DNA of 56,254 nucleotides from Aureibacillus halotolerans (lineage in GTDB: Bacteria; Bacillota; Bacilli; Bacillales; DSM-28697), in the NCBI RefSeq assembly GCF_004363045.1, contig NZ_SNYJ01000008.1, positions 135,845 to 192,098 on the forward strand, given 5' to 3'. The notes below the pieces were generated by a model. It was given only the letters and a program-made list of their open reading frames with translations, did no database searches and had not been told where the DNA came from. The position numbers and the translations under genes were made by a program. Positions 25,059 through 32,413 of this stretch are shown here, piece after piece (within the stretch, counting starts at the first letter, position 1; every line of letters begins with the position of its first letter).

Positions 25059-25173
25059 AAAATGGATCTTGCTCAAGCGATACGAAGACGGCTATGCAGT
25101 GCATATCTATGAGCCACTGTTGCAGCGTGAGATAGGCAACAAATTGCGTCAAGGTTGGACGATTGTCAAGTAA
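25045..25173 (+). CDS. Small basic phage protein, 42 aa
   Basis: GTG 25045 (GGAG ten bases upstream) overlaps the YopX gene by 14 bp and ends at TAA 25173. It reads MAKRRKWILLKRYEDGYAVH and ends GWTIVK. Basic and short; no family recognised. Confidence 0.45.
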   Translation: MAKRRKWILLKRYEDGYAVHIYEPLLQREIGNKLRQGWTIVK

Positions 25174-25189
25174 ATGAGGAGGTGTTTAC

Positions 25190-25396
25190 GTGCGCGAGTG
25201 TCGCAATTGTGGAGATGAATTGCCCCCGGAAACAGAGCATTATGCGATCGATGATAAGAAGTATTGCACAGATTGTATCAAAGTCTATCCCAAAGGAGAG
25301 GTGTATTTCATAGATGAAGAGTTCCTTGGTGATGACGACAGCGTTGAGCATGTAGAAAGCTACGATGATGAGTATGAAGAGGACGAGATGAAATAA
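25190..25396 (+). CDS. Small zinc-ribbon protein with acidic tail, 68 aa
   Basis: Two CxxC pairs (CRNCGDEL and YCTDCIK, near 4-30) could bind zinc, followed by an Asp/Glu-rich C-terminus (DDDSVEHVESYDDEYEEDEM). GTG 25190 follows GAGGAGG. It directly precedes the primase-helicase gene. An interaction or nucleic-acid mimic role is possible but not supported by homology. Confidence 0.6.
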   Translation: MRECRNCGDELPPETEHYAIDDKKYCTDCIKVYPKGEVYFIDEEFLGDDDSVEHVESYDDEYEEDEMK

Positions 25397-25420
25397 AAGG
25401 TTAGAAAGTAGGCGGCGTTT

Positions 25421-27859
25421 ATGTTGGAAACGTCAAAGAAGCTCACAACAATTAAATATGATGGGGACATCAGCATATCGACTGCCAGCAGGCGTACAGC
25501 AATAACCTGGAGCAATCAAGAGTTGACCTGGTCGGATTTTCTTAAGAAGATCAACGACACGGTAAGGACCAAGGAGTCTGGCACCGAGTACCACAAGATG
25601 CGCAAGCCAGAGCAGGATGACATTAAGGACGTTGGAGGCTTTGTGGGCGGTCGTCTCAAGGGCGGTCGCCGTAAGGCTGACAAGGTGTTTAATCGATCGA
25701 TCTTGACGCTGGACATCGACTTTGGCGAGGAGGGCATGGCTGAGACAGTGGATATGCTGTTCGGTCATGCTTATGCCCTTTATTCAACGCACAAGCACAC
25801 GGCAGAGAATCCAAGATTGAGAATGATCATTCCGTTGACAGAGCCAGTCACCGCCGAGCAGTATGCGCCACTTGCCAAAAAGGTCGCTGAGCAGATTGGC
25901 ATTGACTACTTCGACGACACGACCTACCAGGCACACCGTTTGATGTACTGGCCGTCAACGAGTAGCGATGCACCGTTCTTCTTTGATTATAACGATACGA
26001 CCTGGCTCAACCCTAATGACATGCTAGACAAGTACTTGGACTGGCGTGATCCGTTAGAATGGCCCACGTCCTCACGGCAACAGCGCACATACTCCAAGCT
26101 GGCAGATAAGCAGGAAGATCCTGATGAAAAGCCTGGTCTCGTTGGTGCCTTTTGCCGGACGTACACGATACAGGAAGCGATAGAAACCTTCTTGGCTGAT
26201 CGATACGAGCTTTACCAAGAGGGGCGTTACACGTATGTGGACGGGAGCACGGCTGGCGGTCTTGTGCTGTACGACGATGGCAAATTTGCTTACTCGCACC
26301 ACGGCACAGATCCTACGAGCAGTCAGCTGGTCAATGCATTTGACTTAGTGCGATTGCACAAGTTTGGCGAACAGGATGAGGATGTTGAAGCAGGTGTAAA
26401 GTCTAATCAACGACCGTCCTATAAGGCCATGATCACTTTTGCGCAGAAGGATGAAGGGGTTAAGGAAGAAACCGCAAGCGCACGGATCAGCGCAGCACAG
26501 GACGACTTTGACGAGATTGAAGTATCAGCAGAGGACAAAAAAGACGTTAAGTGGGCTAAGAAGCTGCAACATAACAAGATGGGTGAGGTAGAGGCGAGTG
26601 TGCCAAACCTTGTGCTCGTCTTGGAAAACGATCCACTGTTAAAAGGCAAGATAGCGACCAATGAGTTTAGCAACAGACTGATGCTGCTGAAAAGCACGTC
26701 ATGGAAACGGCTAAAGAAATCAGAGAATTGGACAGATGCGGACGATGCAGGACTAAGAGATTACATTGAATCCTATTACGGCATTTATCATAAGAGCAAA
26801 ACGGAGGATGCGTTGAGGGTGATCTCAGAACGTCAGAAGTTCCACCCCATTCGTGATTACTTGAAAACCTTAAAGTGGGATGGCGAAGAGCGACTGGACA
26901 CTTTGTTCATCGACTATTTAGGTGCGGAGGACAGTGAGCTGAATCGAGCGATCACGCGTAAGTCATTTACTGCAGCTGTCGCCCGAGTAATGGAGCCAGG
27001 CATCAAGTTTGACTACATGGTAACACTTTATGGGGCACAAGGTATCGGTAAGTCGATGCTGATCAACCGAATGGGCAAGAGTTGGTTTAGCGACTCTCTC
27101 ACGACGGTGTCAGGTAAAGAGGCGTTTGAGGCGCTGCAGGGGGCTTGGATTATTGAAATGGCTGAGTTGTCCGCAACAAGGAAAACCGATGTGGAGAATA
27201 TCAAACACTTCATATCTAAACGCGAGGATCGGTTCCGTGTGGCATACGGGAGACATACCGAGGACTTCCCACGGCAGTGCGTGTTTTTCGGAACAACGAA
27301 CGATGCAAACTTTCTAAAGGATAAAACAGGTGGTCGACGCTTTTGGCCTGTGACGGTCAGAGCCGAGCACAGAAAGTGTAGATGGTCCGAGCTGAAGAGT
27401 GATGAGATTGATCAGCTTTGGGCAGAGGCAAAACACAGGTATGAAGATGGTGAATCGCTTTATCTGTCGGATGCGATGGAGGCAGACATGCGACTAATTC
27501 AGGAGGCACATACGGAGGAATCGCCTTGGGCTGGCTTGGTGCAGGAGTACCTGGACACCTTGTTGCCTGAGAACTGGGATGCTATGGAGCTAAGTGAGCG
27601 CAGACTGTTTTTGAGCGAGGATTTCGGAGAAGCTGAGGGCACTGTTGAGCGTGATCGTGTGTGTGCGTTAGAAGTTTGGTGTGAGTGTCTGGGCAACGAC
27701 AAACGACGGTTTTCACCCACAGAACGACGGGAAGTGAACGATATTTTGCGTCGAGTGGATGGCTGGAAACCGAACGATAGTACCTCAACAGGGAGGTTAA
27801 AGTTCGGGAAATTGTATGGAGCACAGAAGGCATATGTACGTGAAAATGATCTAATTTAG
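25421..27859 (+). CDS. Phage primase-helicase, VirE (VapE) family
   Basis: An 812-aa replication protein. The N-terminal half looks like an archaeo-eukaryotic-type primase (SILTLDIDFGEEG with the DxD near 97, and YQAHRLMYWPST near 165), and the C-terminal half is a VirE/superfamily-3-like helicase: Walker A GAQGIGKSML near 536, IIEMAELS (Walker B) near 577, CVFFGTTND near 625, GGRRFWPV near 640. It likely primes and unwinds DNA for the phage polymerase. The iteron cluster immediately downstream may be its origin. Confidence 0.88.
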   Translation: MLETSKKLTTIKYDGDISISTASRRTAITWSNQELTWSDFLKKINDTVRTKESGTEYHKMRKPEQDDIKDVGGFVGGRLKGGRRKADKVFNRSILTLDIDFGEEGMAETVDMLFGHAYALYSTHKHTAENPRLRMIIPLTEPVTAEQYAPLAKKVAEQIGIDYFDDTTYQAHRLMYWPSTSSDAPFFFDYNDTTWLNPNDMLDKYLDWRDPLEWPTSSRQQRTYSKLADKQEDPDEKPGLVGAFCRTYTIQEAIETFLADRYELYQEGRYTYVDGSTAGGLVLYDDGKFAYSHHGTDPTSSQLVNAFDLVRLHKFGEQDEDVEAGVKSNQRPSYKAMITFAQKDEGVKEETASARISAAQDDFDEIEVSAEDKKDVKWAKKLQHNKMGEVEASVPNLVLVLENDPLLKGKIATNEFSNRLMLLKSTSWKRLKKSENWTDADDAGLRDYIESYYGIYHKSKTEDALRVISERQKFHPIRDYLKTLKWDGEERLDTLFIDYLGAEDSELNRAITRKSFTAAVARVMEPGIKFDYMVTLYGAQGIGKSMLINRMGKSWFSDSLTTVSGKEAFEALQGAWIIEMAELSATRKTDVENIKHFISKREDRFRVAYGRHTEDFPRQCVFFGTTNDANFLKDKTGGRRFWPVTVRAEHRKCRWSELKSDEIDQLWAEAKHRYEDGESLYLSDAMEADMRLIQEAHTEESPWAGLVQEYLDTLLPENWDAMELSERRLFLSEDFGEAEGTVERDRVCALEVWCECLGNDKRRFSPTERREVNDILRRVDGWKPNDSTSTGRLKFGKLYGAQKAYVRENDLI

Positions 27860-28129
27860 GGTGTTCTTGGGTGGTGTTCTTAAAGGTGTTTGCGGTGTTC
27901 GTGAATCATGTAAAGGTGTTCGTTAACCGTCCATGAACACCCCACGAACACCCTTCACGAACACCCCTTGATCCTTAGAGCCTCAAGGCTTTAATCCCAA
28001 AGGTGTTTATGGTGTTTGTTTTTTAGTTAGTAAGTAATATAAGTGTATATAGTGGGTGTATAGGAGCCTGAACACACGTATACACGTATATATATATGTT
28101 GGACGTTTTTCAAGGACACCACGAACACC
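27860..28129. repeat. Iteron-like heptamer cluster, candidate phage replication origin
   Basis: In the 297-base non-coding gap, GGTGTTC is exact at 27860, 27873, 27894 and 27915 (plus orientation), and at 27935, 27946, 27959 and 28123 as GAACACC. GGTGTTT variants start at 27885, 28002 and 28011. Four forward and three reverse exact copies face each other around GTTAAC at about 27924. An AT-rich stretch with alternating TA follows (28018-28100). This is the layout of an iteron origin with a DNA-unwinding element, but transcription-factor sites are an alternative. Confidence 0.65.
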
Positions 28130-28156
28130 CTAGATTTTACCAATGGAGGTTCAGCC

Positions 28157-28432
28157 ATGCGAGAGAGGCAAGTGGAAAAGTATCTAAAAACGAACATTGA
28201 GCGTTTGGGTTGGAAGTGCTTGAAATTTGAGTCGCCAGGATATGCCGGTGTGCCTGATCGGATTTGTTTACTACCTGGAGGGCGAACGGTTTATGTGGAA
28301 TGCAAACGACCTGGCGAGAACTTGAGAAAATTGCAGCAGAAACGCAAAAAGGATTTTGAAGCACTAGGGCATGAGGTTTTTAAGGTAGACGACTACGATT
28401 CCGTTGATCGGTTAATCGATCGGATTAAATAA
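28157..28432 (+). CDS. VRR-NUC domain nuclease
   Basis: A 91-aa stand-alone VRR-NUC nuclease: the active-site pattern is visible as YAGVPDRICLLPGGRTVYVECKRPGE (PD...ECK, residues about 31-56) with an upstream glutamate helix (RERQVEKYLKTNIERLGW). Such phage nucleases act on branched DNA or aid recombination. ATG 28157 follows AATGGAGG. It lies just after the iteron cluster and before the SNF2 helicase, as in many Firmicute phages. Confidence 0.9.
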   Translation: MRERQVEKYLKTNIERLGWKCLKFESPGYAGVPDRICLLPGGRTVYVECKRPGENLRKLQQKRKKDFEALGHEVFKVDDYDSVDRLIDRIK

Positions 28433-28451
28433 GAGTGGGAGGTGATCTGCA

Positions 28452-29840
28452 ATGGCCATTAAGTTTAATCCACACAGCTATCAAGAATATGCCACAAAGC
28501 AGATCATTGACAATAAGAAATATGCGTTGTTCTTGGATATGGGCTTGGGAAAGACAGTTTCGACGTTAACAGCCATTGACGAGCTGATGAACGATCACTT
28601 AGAGGTGAATAAGGTGTTGGTCATCGCACCTTTACGAGTCGCAAGAGATACCTGGTCCCGTGAAGCCCAAAAGTGGGAGCACACGAAGCACCTCACAGTG
28701 AGCAAAGTGCTAGGCACCGAGAAGCAAAGACGTCAAGCGCTGATGAAAGAGGCAGACATTTACGTCATCAACAGAGACAACGTTGTCTGGCTGGTGGAGC
28801 ACTACCGTGAAAAAGGGCGAGAGATACCGTTCGACATGTTGGTGGTGGATGAGCTTTCAAGCTTCAAGGCACCAGATTCAGAGCGTTTTAAGAACCTTCG
28901 TAAAATCAGCCCACTGTTTAAACGTTTTGTTGGCTTAACAGGCACACCAGCACCGAACAGCTTATTGGACCTATGGAGTCAGGTGTATCTGATTGATCGC
29001 GGTAAACGCCTGGGGCAGACGCAACAATACTACAAGATGCGGTATTTTTATCCGGTGAGTAACGGATCGGGGTTTACACAAAAGCATCTATTACGACCAG
29101 AGGCAGAGAAAAACATTTACGAGTTGATTGATGACATTTGCGTGTCGATGAGGAGCAAAGACCACATAAAGTTACCGGATCGAGTGGACAACATCATCAC
29201 CGTCAACTTATCAGATAAAGAGCGAGCGTTGTACAAAGAGCTGGAGAAGGAGAAGATCTTGCAGTTTGAGGACGGCGACATTGTTGCAAATAGTGCAGGG
29301 GCTTTAAGCCAGAAGCTTTTGCAGCTGTCAAACGGAGCAAGCTACAACGAGGACCATGGTGTGAAGCAGATTCATAACCGCAAGATGGAAGCACTTGAGG
29401 AGATCGTTGAGGAAGCACAAGGACAATCCATTTTGCTGTTTTACAGCTTCCAACACGATCGGGACAGGATCAAGAAAAAATTCAAGAATGCCGTCACTCT
29501 GGATGACCATGACGATGTAATAGCCGATTGGAATGCAGGTAAGATCGATATGCTTATCTGTCATCCAGCAAGTGCCGGACACGGACTAAACCTACAAGAT
29601 GGCGGTCACATCATGGTGTGGTTTGGGCTTACGTGGTCCCTGGAACTTTACCAGCAAGCCAATGCCAGACTGCATCGACAAGGCCAAGAGGAGACGGTGG
29701 TCATTCACCACATACTCACGGCGAATACCATCGACCAAAAAGTCCTGAAGGTTCTGCAAGGCAAAGAAAAAGGGCAATACGATTTACTCGACGCTGTGAA
29801 AGCGCAAATGGAGGCGGTCAGCGATGACGACAGCGATTAA
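28452..29840 (+). CDS. SNF2-family DNA helicase/translocase
   Basis: A 462-aa superfamily 2 protein. Helicase motifs: LFLDMGLGKTVSTL (Walker A, about 26-39), VVDELSSFK (motif II, near 131), LTGTPAPNSLLDLW (III, near 158), and the C-terminal domain with GHGLNLQDGGHIMVWFGL and ARLHRQGQEETV (motif VI). It probably remodels DNA during replication or recombination with the neighbouring VRR-NUC. ATG 28452 follows GGGAGGTGA. Confidence 0.93.
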   Translation: MAIKFNPHSYQEYATKQIIDNKKYALFLDMGLGKTVSTLTAIDELMNDHLEVNKVLVIAPLRVARDTWSREAQKWEHTKHLTVSKVLGTEKQRRQALMKEADIYVINRDNVVWLVEHYREKGREIPFDMLVVDELSSFKAPDSERFKNLRKISPLFKRFVGLTGTPAPNSLLDLWSQVYLIDRGKRLGQTQQYYKMRYFYPVSNGSGFTQKHLLRPEAEKNIYELIDDICVSMRSKDHIKLPDRVDNIITVNLSDKERALYKELEKEKILQFEDGDIVANSAGALSQKLLQLSNGASYNEDHGVKQIHNRKMEALEEIVEEAQGQSILLFYSFQHDRDRIKKKFKNAVTLDDHDDVIADWNAGKIDMLICHPASAGHGLNLQDGGHIMVWFGLTWSLELYQQANARLHRQGQEETVVIHHILTANTIDQKVLKVLQGKEKGQYDLLDAVKAQMEAVSDDDSD

Positions 29841-30243
29841 GAAAGCAACGTTTAAGCATGTGGAAGCCGAGCTGTTCCAGTACCACGAAACGAAACGAGA
29901 GATCCTGAAAAGACGAGAAGAGATTCTGCATGCACCACGAGGACGAGATGAGAACATCGGTGGTGGTCGATCAAGTGAGCCAGGACGACCTACGGAACGG
30001 ATCGCCACCAGGCTGTTGTCGGACGTAAGACTAAGGAGTCTTGAGGAAGTAGTGGATGCGATAGAGACCTCCTTCGAACAGCTACCTGAGCATTACCAAG
30101 AGGTGATCAAGCTTAAGTATTGGTCCGGCAAGAGCTACACATGGGCACAGATTGCAGACAAGGCATACGTCCATCCAAACACAGCTACGAAAATGCGTAA
30201 GGAGATCGTCTATTTAGTCGCTGCTAAACTAGGGTGGGGTTAA
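29824..30243 (+). CDS. RinA/ArpU-type late transcription regulator
   Basis: A 139-aa protein with a C-terminal sigma-region-4-like HTH (LPEHYQEVIKLKYWSGKSYT, then WAQIADKAYVHPNTATKMRK). This fits the RinA/ArpU group, which activates late (packaging and structural) genes. Overlaps the helicase gene by 17 bp; GGAGG is nine bases before ATG 29824. It is the last gene before the late-promoter-like site at 30282. Confidence 0.8.
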   Translation: MTTAIKKATFKHVEAELFQYHETKREILKRREEILHAPRGRDENIGGGRSSEPGRPTERIATRLLSDVRLRSLEEVVDAIETSFEQLPEHYQEVIKLKYWSGKSYTWAQIADKAYVHPNTATKMRKEIVYLVAAKLGWG

Positions 30244-30281
30244 TTCGTGTGATAAGATTGTGATTTTGACCCCCCAAATTC

Positions 30282-30290
30282 TGCTATACT
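30282..30290 (+). promoter_or_regulatory. Putative late-region promoter (extended -10)
   Basis: TGCTATACT (30282-30290) is an extended -10 element (TGnTATACT) with a poor -35, so it may need an activator such as the RinA-like protein encoded just upstream. It would start near 30297, right before the terminator at 30313. Confidence 0.45.
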
Positions 30291-30312
30291 AGTATCATGG
30301 GAAAGAAAAGCA

Positions 30313-30341
30313 AGCGTCCGCTCTAGTGAGTGGGCGTTTTT
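30313..30341 (+). terminator. Terminator after the regulator gene
   Basis: CGTCCGCT pairs with AGTGGGCG with two wobble pairs, then five T. It lies only about 20 bases after the putative start, so a very short RNA or antitermination control could exist. Confidence 0.6.
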
Positions 30342-30414
30342 GTCACAATATGTCGAAGGATATACCTACCAATCTCCACTACTTTTGTCCTAGAATGGAG
30401 AAAAGGGAGGGATT

Positions 30415-30822
30415 GTGTTGAGTGATAAGTACGAAGCGTTACATTCCGCATTGGAGCTAAGGTTTAAGGATGGACGAGCAATAAACAATCATCTAGAAAG
30501 CTTGTTTATTAAGTTGCAAAGAACGTTAGAATACGTTGTAGATAACCCCAAGAATCCATTTGAGGTATCGGTAAACAAGTTGCAGGGAGAATATAAGGTT
30601 TCGTTATTCGGTAAAGAGACTGCGTCTATAACGTTCAATGTTTACAAAGATCGAGGAAGAATGGTAGTGGAGATTAATAACAAAATCTCAGAAGAAAGTG
30701 ATATATTTTTCGAGGACGGGAAGTTCTTATTGTCCGAAAAAGACAAGGATAGTGATCTGATCGACTTTGATGATGATGCTTTTGAAGAGAAACTAAACAC
30801 CACATTCGTCACCCGCTTTTAA
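30415..30822 (+). CDS. Phage protein of unknown function, 135 aa
   Basis: A 135-aa soluble protein (MLSDKYEALHSALELRFKDG ... VVEINNKISEESDIFFEDGK) with a predicted alpha then beta pattern. GGGAGGG precedes GTG 30415 and TTG 30418; either could be the start. It has its own terminator (30821-30846), so it is a monocistronic unit between the replication and packaging modules. No family recognised. Confidence 0.6.
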   Translation: MLSDKYEALHSALELRFKDGRAINNHLESLFIKLQRTLEYVVDNPKNPFEVSVNKLQGEYKVSLFGKETASITFNVYKDRGRMVVEINNKISEESDIFFEDGKFLLSEKDKDSDLIDFDDDAFEEKLNTTFVTRF

Positions 30823-30846
30823 GCACCCAATAACCGGGTGCTTTTC
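30821..30846. terminator. Terminator after 30415-30822 gene
   Basis: AGCACCC (30822-30828) pairs with GGGTGCT (30836-30842) and is followed by TTTCTT. Confidence 0.7.
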
Positions 30847-30854
30847 TTATGCAC

Positions 30855-30883
30855 AAAAAGAAAAACCTCGTTATGCACGAGGT
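30855..30883 (-). terminator. Terminator of the small minus-strand unit
   Basis: Read on the minus strand, ACCTCGT (30883-30877) pairs with ACGAGGT (30871-30865), followed by TTTTCTTTTT. It overlaps the peptide stop codon. Confidence 0.75.
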
Positions 30884-30963
30884 CTTCTCATGAAGCTTAG
30901 CATTACCACGAGGGTTAGCGACAGCTCCACTGTTATGTGGACAGTGATGTCCATAGACAACAC
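30871..30963 (-). CDS. Short hydrophobic peptide in a stand-alone antisense-oriented unit (type I toxin-like)
   Basis: A minus-strand unit with its own promoter and terminator encodes a 30-aa (GTG 30963) or 27-aa (ATG 30954) peptide, MDITVHITVELSLTLVVMLS then FMRRPRA, that is hydrophobic in the middle with a basic end. GGGAGAAAGG lies upstream. Size, hydrophobicity and the compact unit of about 180 bases resemble type I toxins of Bacillus prophages (such as TxpA/BsrG-like), but I see no specific family motif and no antitoxin promoter. Confidence 0.4.
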   Translation of the reverse strand: MLSMDITVHITVELSLTLVVMLSFMRRPRA

Positions 30964-31044
30964 CCTTTCTCCCGCCATGAGACGGCTAGGCCAGTAAGGG
31001 CAGAGCCCGTTACCAACCGAGAACGGTGGCCACACACTGACCAT

Positions 31045-31073
31045 ATTATACCAAAGTAAATAGGAGTGGTCGA
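31045..31073 (-). promoter_or_regulatory. SigA promoter of the small minus-strand unit
   Basis: On the minus strand TCGACC (31073-31068) and consensus TATAAT (31050-31045) are 17 bases apart, with an extended TGG before the -10. It overlaps the ribosome site of the divergent gene at 31075. Confidence 0.75.
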
Positions 31074-31074
31074 G

Positions 31075-31254
31075 ATGAAATGTAAGCTACACGACGTGCC
31101 ACCAGTGACATGTGGCGTATGCGGATCCGATAGATTTACCACCTGGACACTGTACACGGACAAGGATAGATACAGAGAGACACATGAGTGTAGGAAGTGC
31201 CACAACTCATACAGGAGGTATGGCCGTGCAAAAGCCCCTCAAACCATGCAATGA
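31075..31254 (+). CDS. Small zinc-finger-like phage protein, 59 aa
   Basis: Cysteine pairs CGVCGSD and HECRKCHNSYRR suggest a four-cysteine zinc ribbon that binds nucleic acid. ATG 31075 lies eight bases after GGAG. It precedes and overlaps the HNH nuclease gene. Function unknown. Confidence 0.55.
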   Translation: MKCKLHDVPPVTCGVCGSDRFTTWTLYTDKDRYRETHECRKCHNSYRRYGRAKAPQTMQ

Positions 31255-31573
31255 GATGACATGTAATCAACTAACACGCAACAGGTATTGTGAGGCTCAC
31301 ACTCATATCAAGCCAGACTACGAGCAACACAGAGGCACAGCTCACCAACGTGGATACAACACACGATGGCGTAAGGCTAGACAAGCGTACCTTGCTGCTC
31401 ATCCTGTATGTGTAGAGTGCAAGCGTATGGCTAACGTGGTGGATCACATCACACCACATAAAGGTGATGACGATTTGTTTTGGGATCAAGGCAACTGGCA
31501 AGCAATGTGTACCAGCTGTCACAACAGCAAGACAGCGAGGGAGGACATGGGATCATGGCAAAGCAGACTGTAA
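31226..31573 (+). CDS. HNH endonuclease
   Basis: A 115-aa HNH nuclease with zinc ligands and active site in PVCVECKRMANVVDHITPHK (DHI core) and NWQAMCTSCHNSKTARED. Such a nuclease encoded next to terS/terL is required for cos cleavage in HK97-like phages. The start is taken as GTG 31226 (GGAGG seven bases upstream); ATG 31220 is in frame but only one base after GGAGG. Confidence 0.9.
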   Translation: MQKPLKPCNEMTCNQLTRNRYCEAHTHIKPDYEQHRGTAHQRGYNTRWRKARQAYLAAHPVCVECKRMANVVDHITPHKGDDDLFWDQGNWQAMCTSCHNSKTAREDMGSWQSRL

Positions 31574-31713
31574 AGATACCTTGGTATAGTGATGTAACGT
31601 ATGTGGTAGTCAATTGGTTAGGCAAGAGAGGCATCATCAATGAGGATCAGGCGTTAAGGATCATCAAACGGTTCGTGAGTCGCCCTGTGTTGGTGGTCAA
31701 CTCGAAAAAATGA
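31555..31713 (+). CDS. Small phage protein upstream of terS, 52 aa
   Basis: ATG 31555 follows GGAGG by ten bases and gives MAKQTVKIPWYSDVTYVVVN, ending VLVVNSKK. Basic; no recognised family. Confidence 0.5.
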   Translation: MAKQTVKIPWYSDVTYVVVNWLGKRGIINEDQALRIIKRFVSRPVLVVNSKK

Positions 31714-31727
31714 CGGTTTCCATGAAA

Positions 31728-31772
31728 ATGGTAATGATTACCATTACGATTGAATTGTCTGACAATTACCAT
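31728..31772. repeat. Inverted repeats upstream of terS (candidate cos/terminase-binding region)
   Basis: The 202-base gap 31714-31915 holds a palindrome ATGGTAATGATTACCAT (31728-31744), a second ATTGTCTGACAAT (31754-31766), and a direct repeat of ATTACCAT at 31737 and 31765. C/G-rich patches follow (31773-31790, 31815-31825). In phages of this type cos lies between the HNH and terS genes. The exact cut site is not visible. Confidence 0.45.
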
Positions 31773-31915
31773 ACCCCCCTGGGTCGGATTTCCAGAAAAA
31801 TTCCTTTAGAAACCGCCGCCCCCTCAACATTTGAACGAATTCCCCACGACGAGTTCAAATGAACCTGAGATCGTACAGGATCATAAAAAGCCTAACCTAG
31901 AAAGGAGGAACGGAC

Positions 31916-32413
31916 ATGGCAGGATCAAGACAACCCATCAATCTGGTTGTTGCAAAGGGCAAAAAGAACCTAACAAAGAAAGAAATCGAAGAACGAATGA
32001 AAGCAGAAGTGCAAGCGGAGAGAGATAAGGTCCAACCGCCTGCGTATCTGACCAAGAAGCTAAAAGACGAATTTACGGAAATCGCAAACGAGCTGTTGCG
32101 CATCAATATCATGACAAACCTTGATAACGATGCGCTGGCTCGTTTTGTTATGGCTCAAGACTTGTACATTAAGATCACGAAAGCGCTGCTCAAAGAAAAA
32201 CCAATCGTGAAGAATCCCACCACTGGTGAGGAAGGGCTAAACGGCAAGCACATCGAGTTAACAAAAACACAAGATAAATTATTTAAACAGGTTCGTGCGG
32301 CCGCCTCCGATCTAGGATTGACCATCAGCAGCCGTTGCAAATTGGTGTTACCAAAAGCGGACAAAAAAGAAGATCCAACCCCCGAACAACAAAGATTTGG
32401 TGGTCGCGTATGA
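31916..32413 (+). CDS. terS: Terminase small subunit, P27 family
   Basis: A 165-aa protein with the P27 pattern: basic N-terminus (GSRQPINLVVAKGKKNLTKK), PPAYLTKKLKDEFTEIANEL and the C-terminal TKTQDKLFKQVRAAASDLGL...R. TerS recognises the packaging site and hands it to TerL. AAAGGAGG precedes ATG 31916. Its stop overlaps the terL start (ATGA). Confidence 0.9.
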   Translation: MAGSRQPINLVVAKGKKNLTKKEIEERMKAEVQAERDKVQPPAYLTKKLKDEFTEIANELLRINIMTNLDNDALARFVMAQDLYIKITKALLKEKPIVKNPTTGEEGLNGKHIELTKTQDKLFKQVRAAASDLGLTISSRCKLVLPKADKKEDPTPEQQRFGGRV

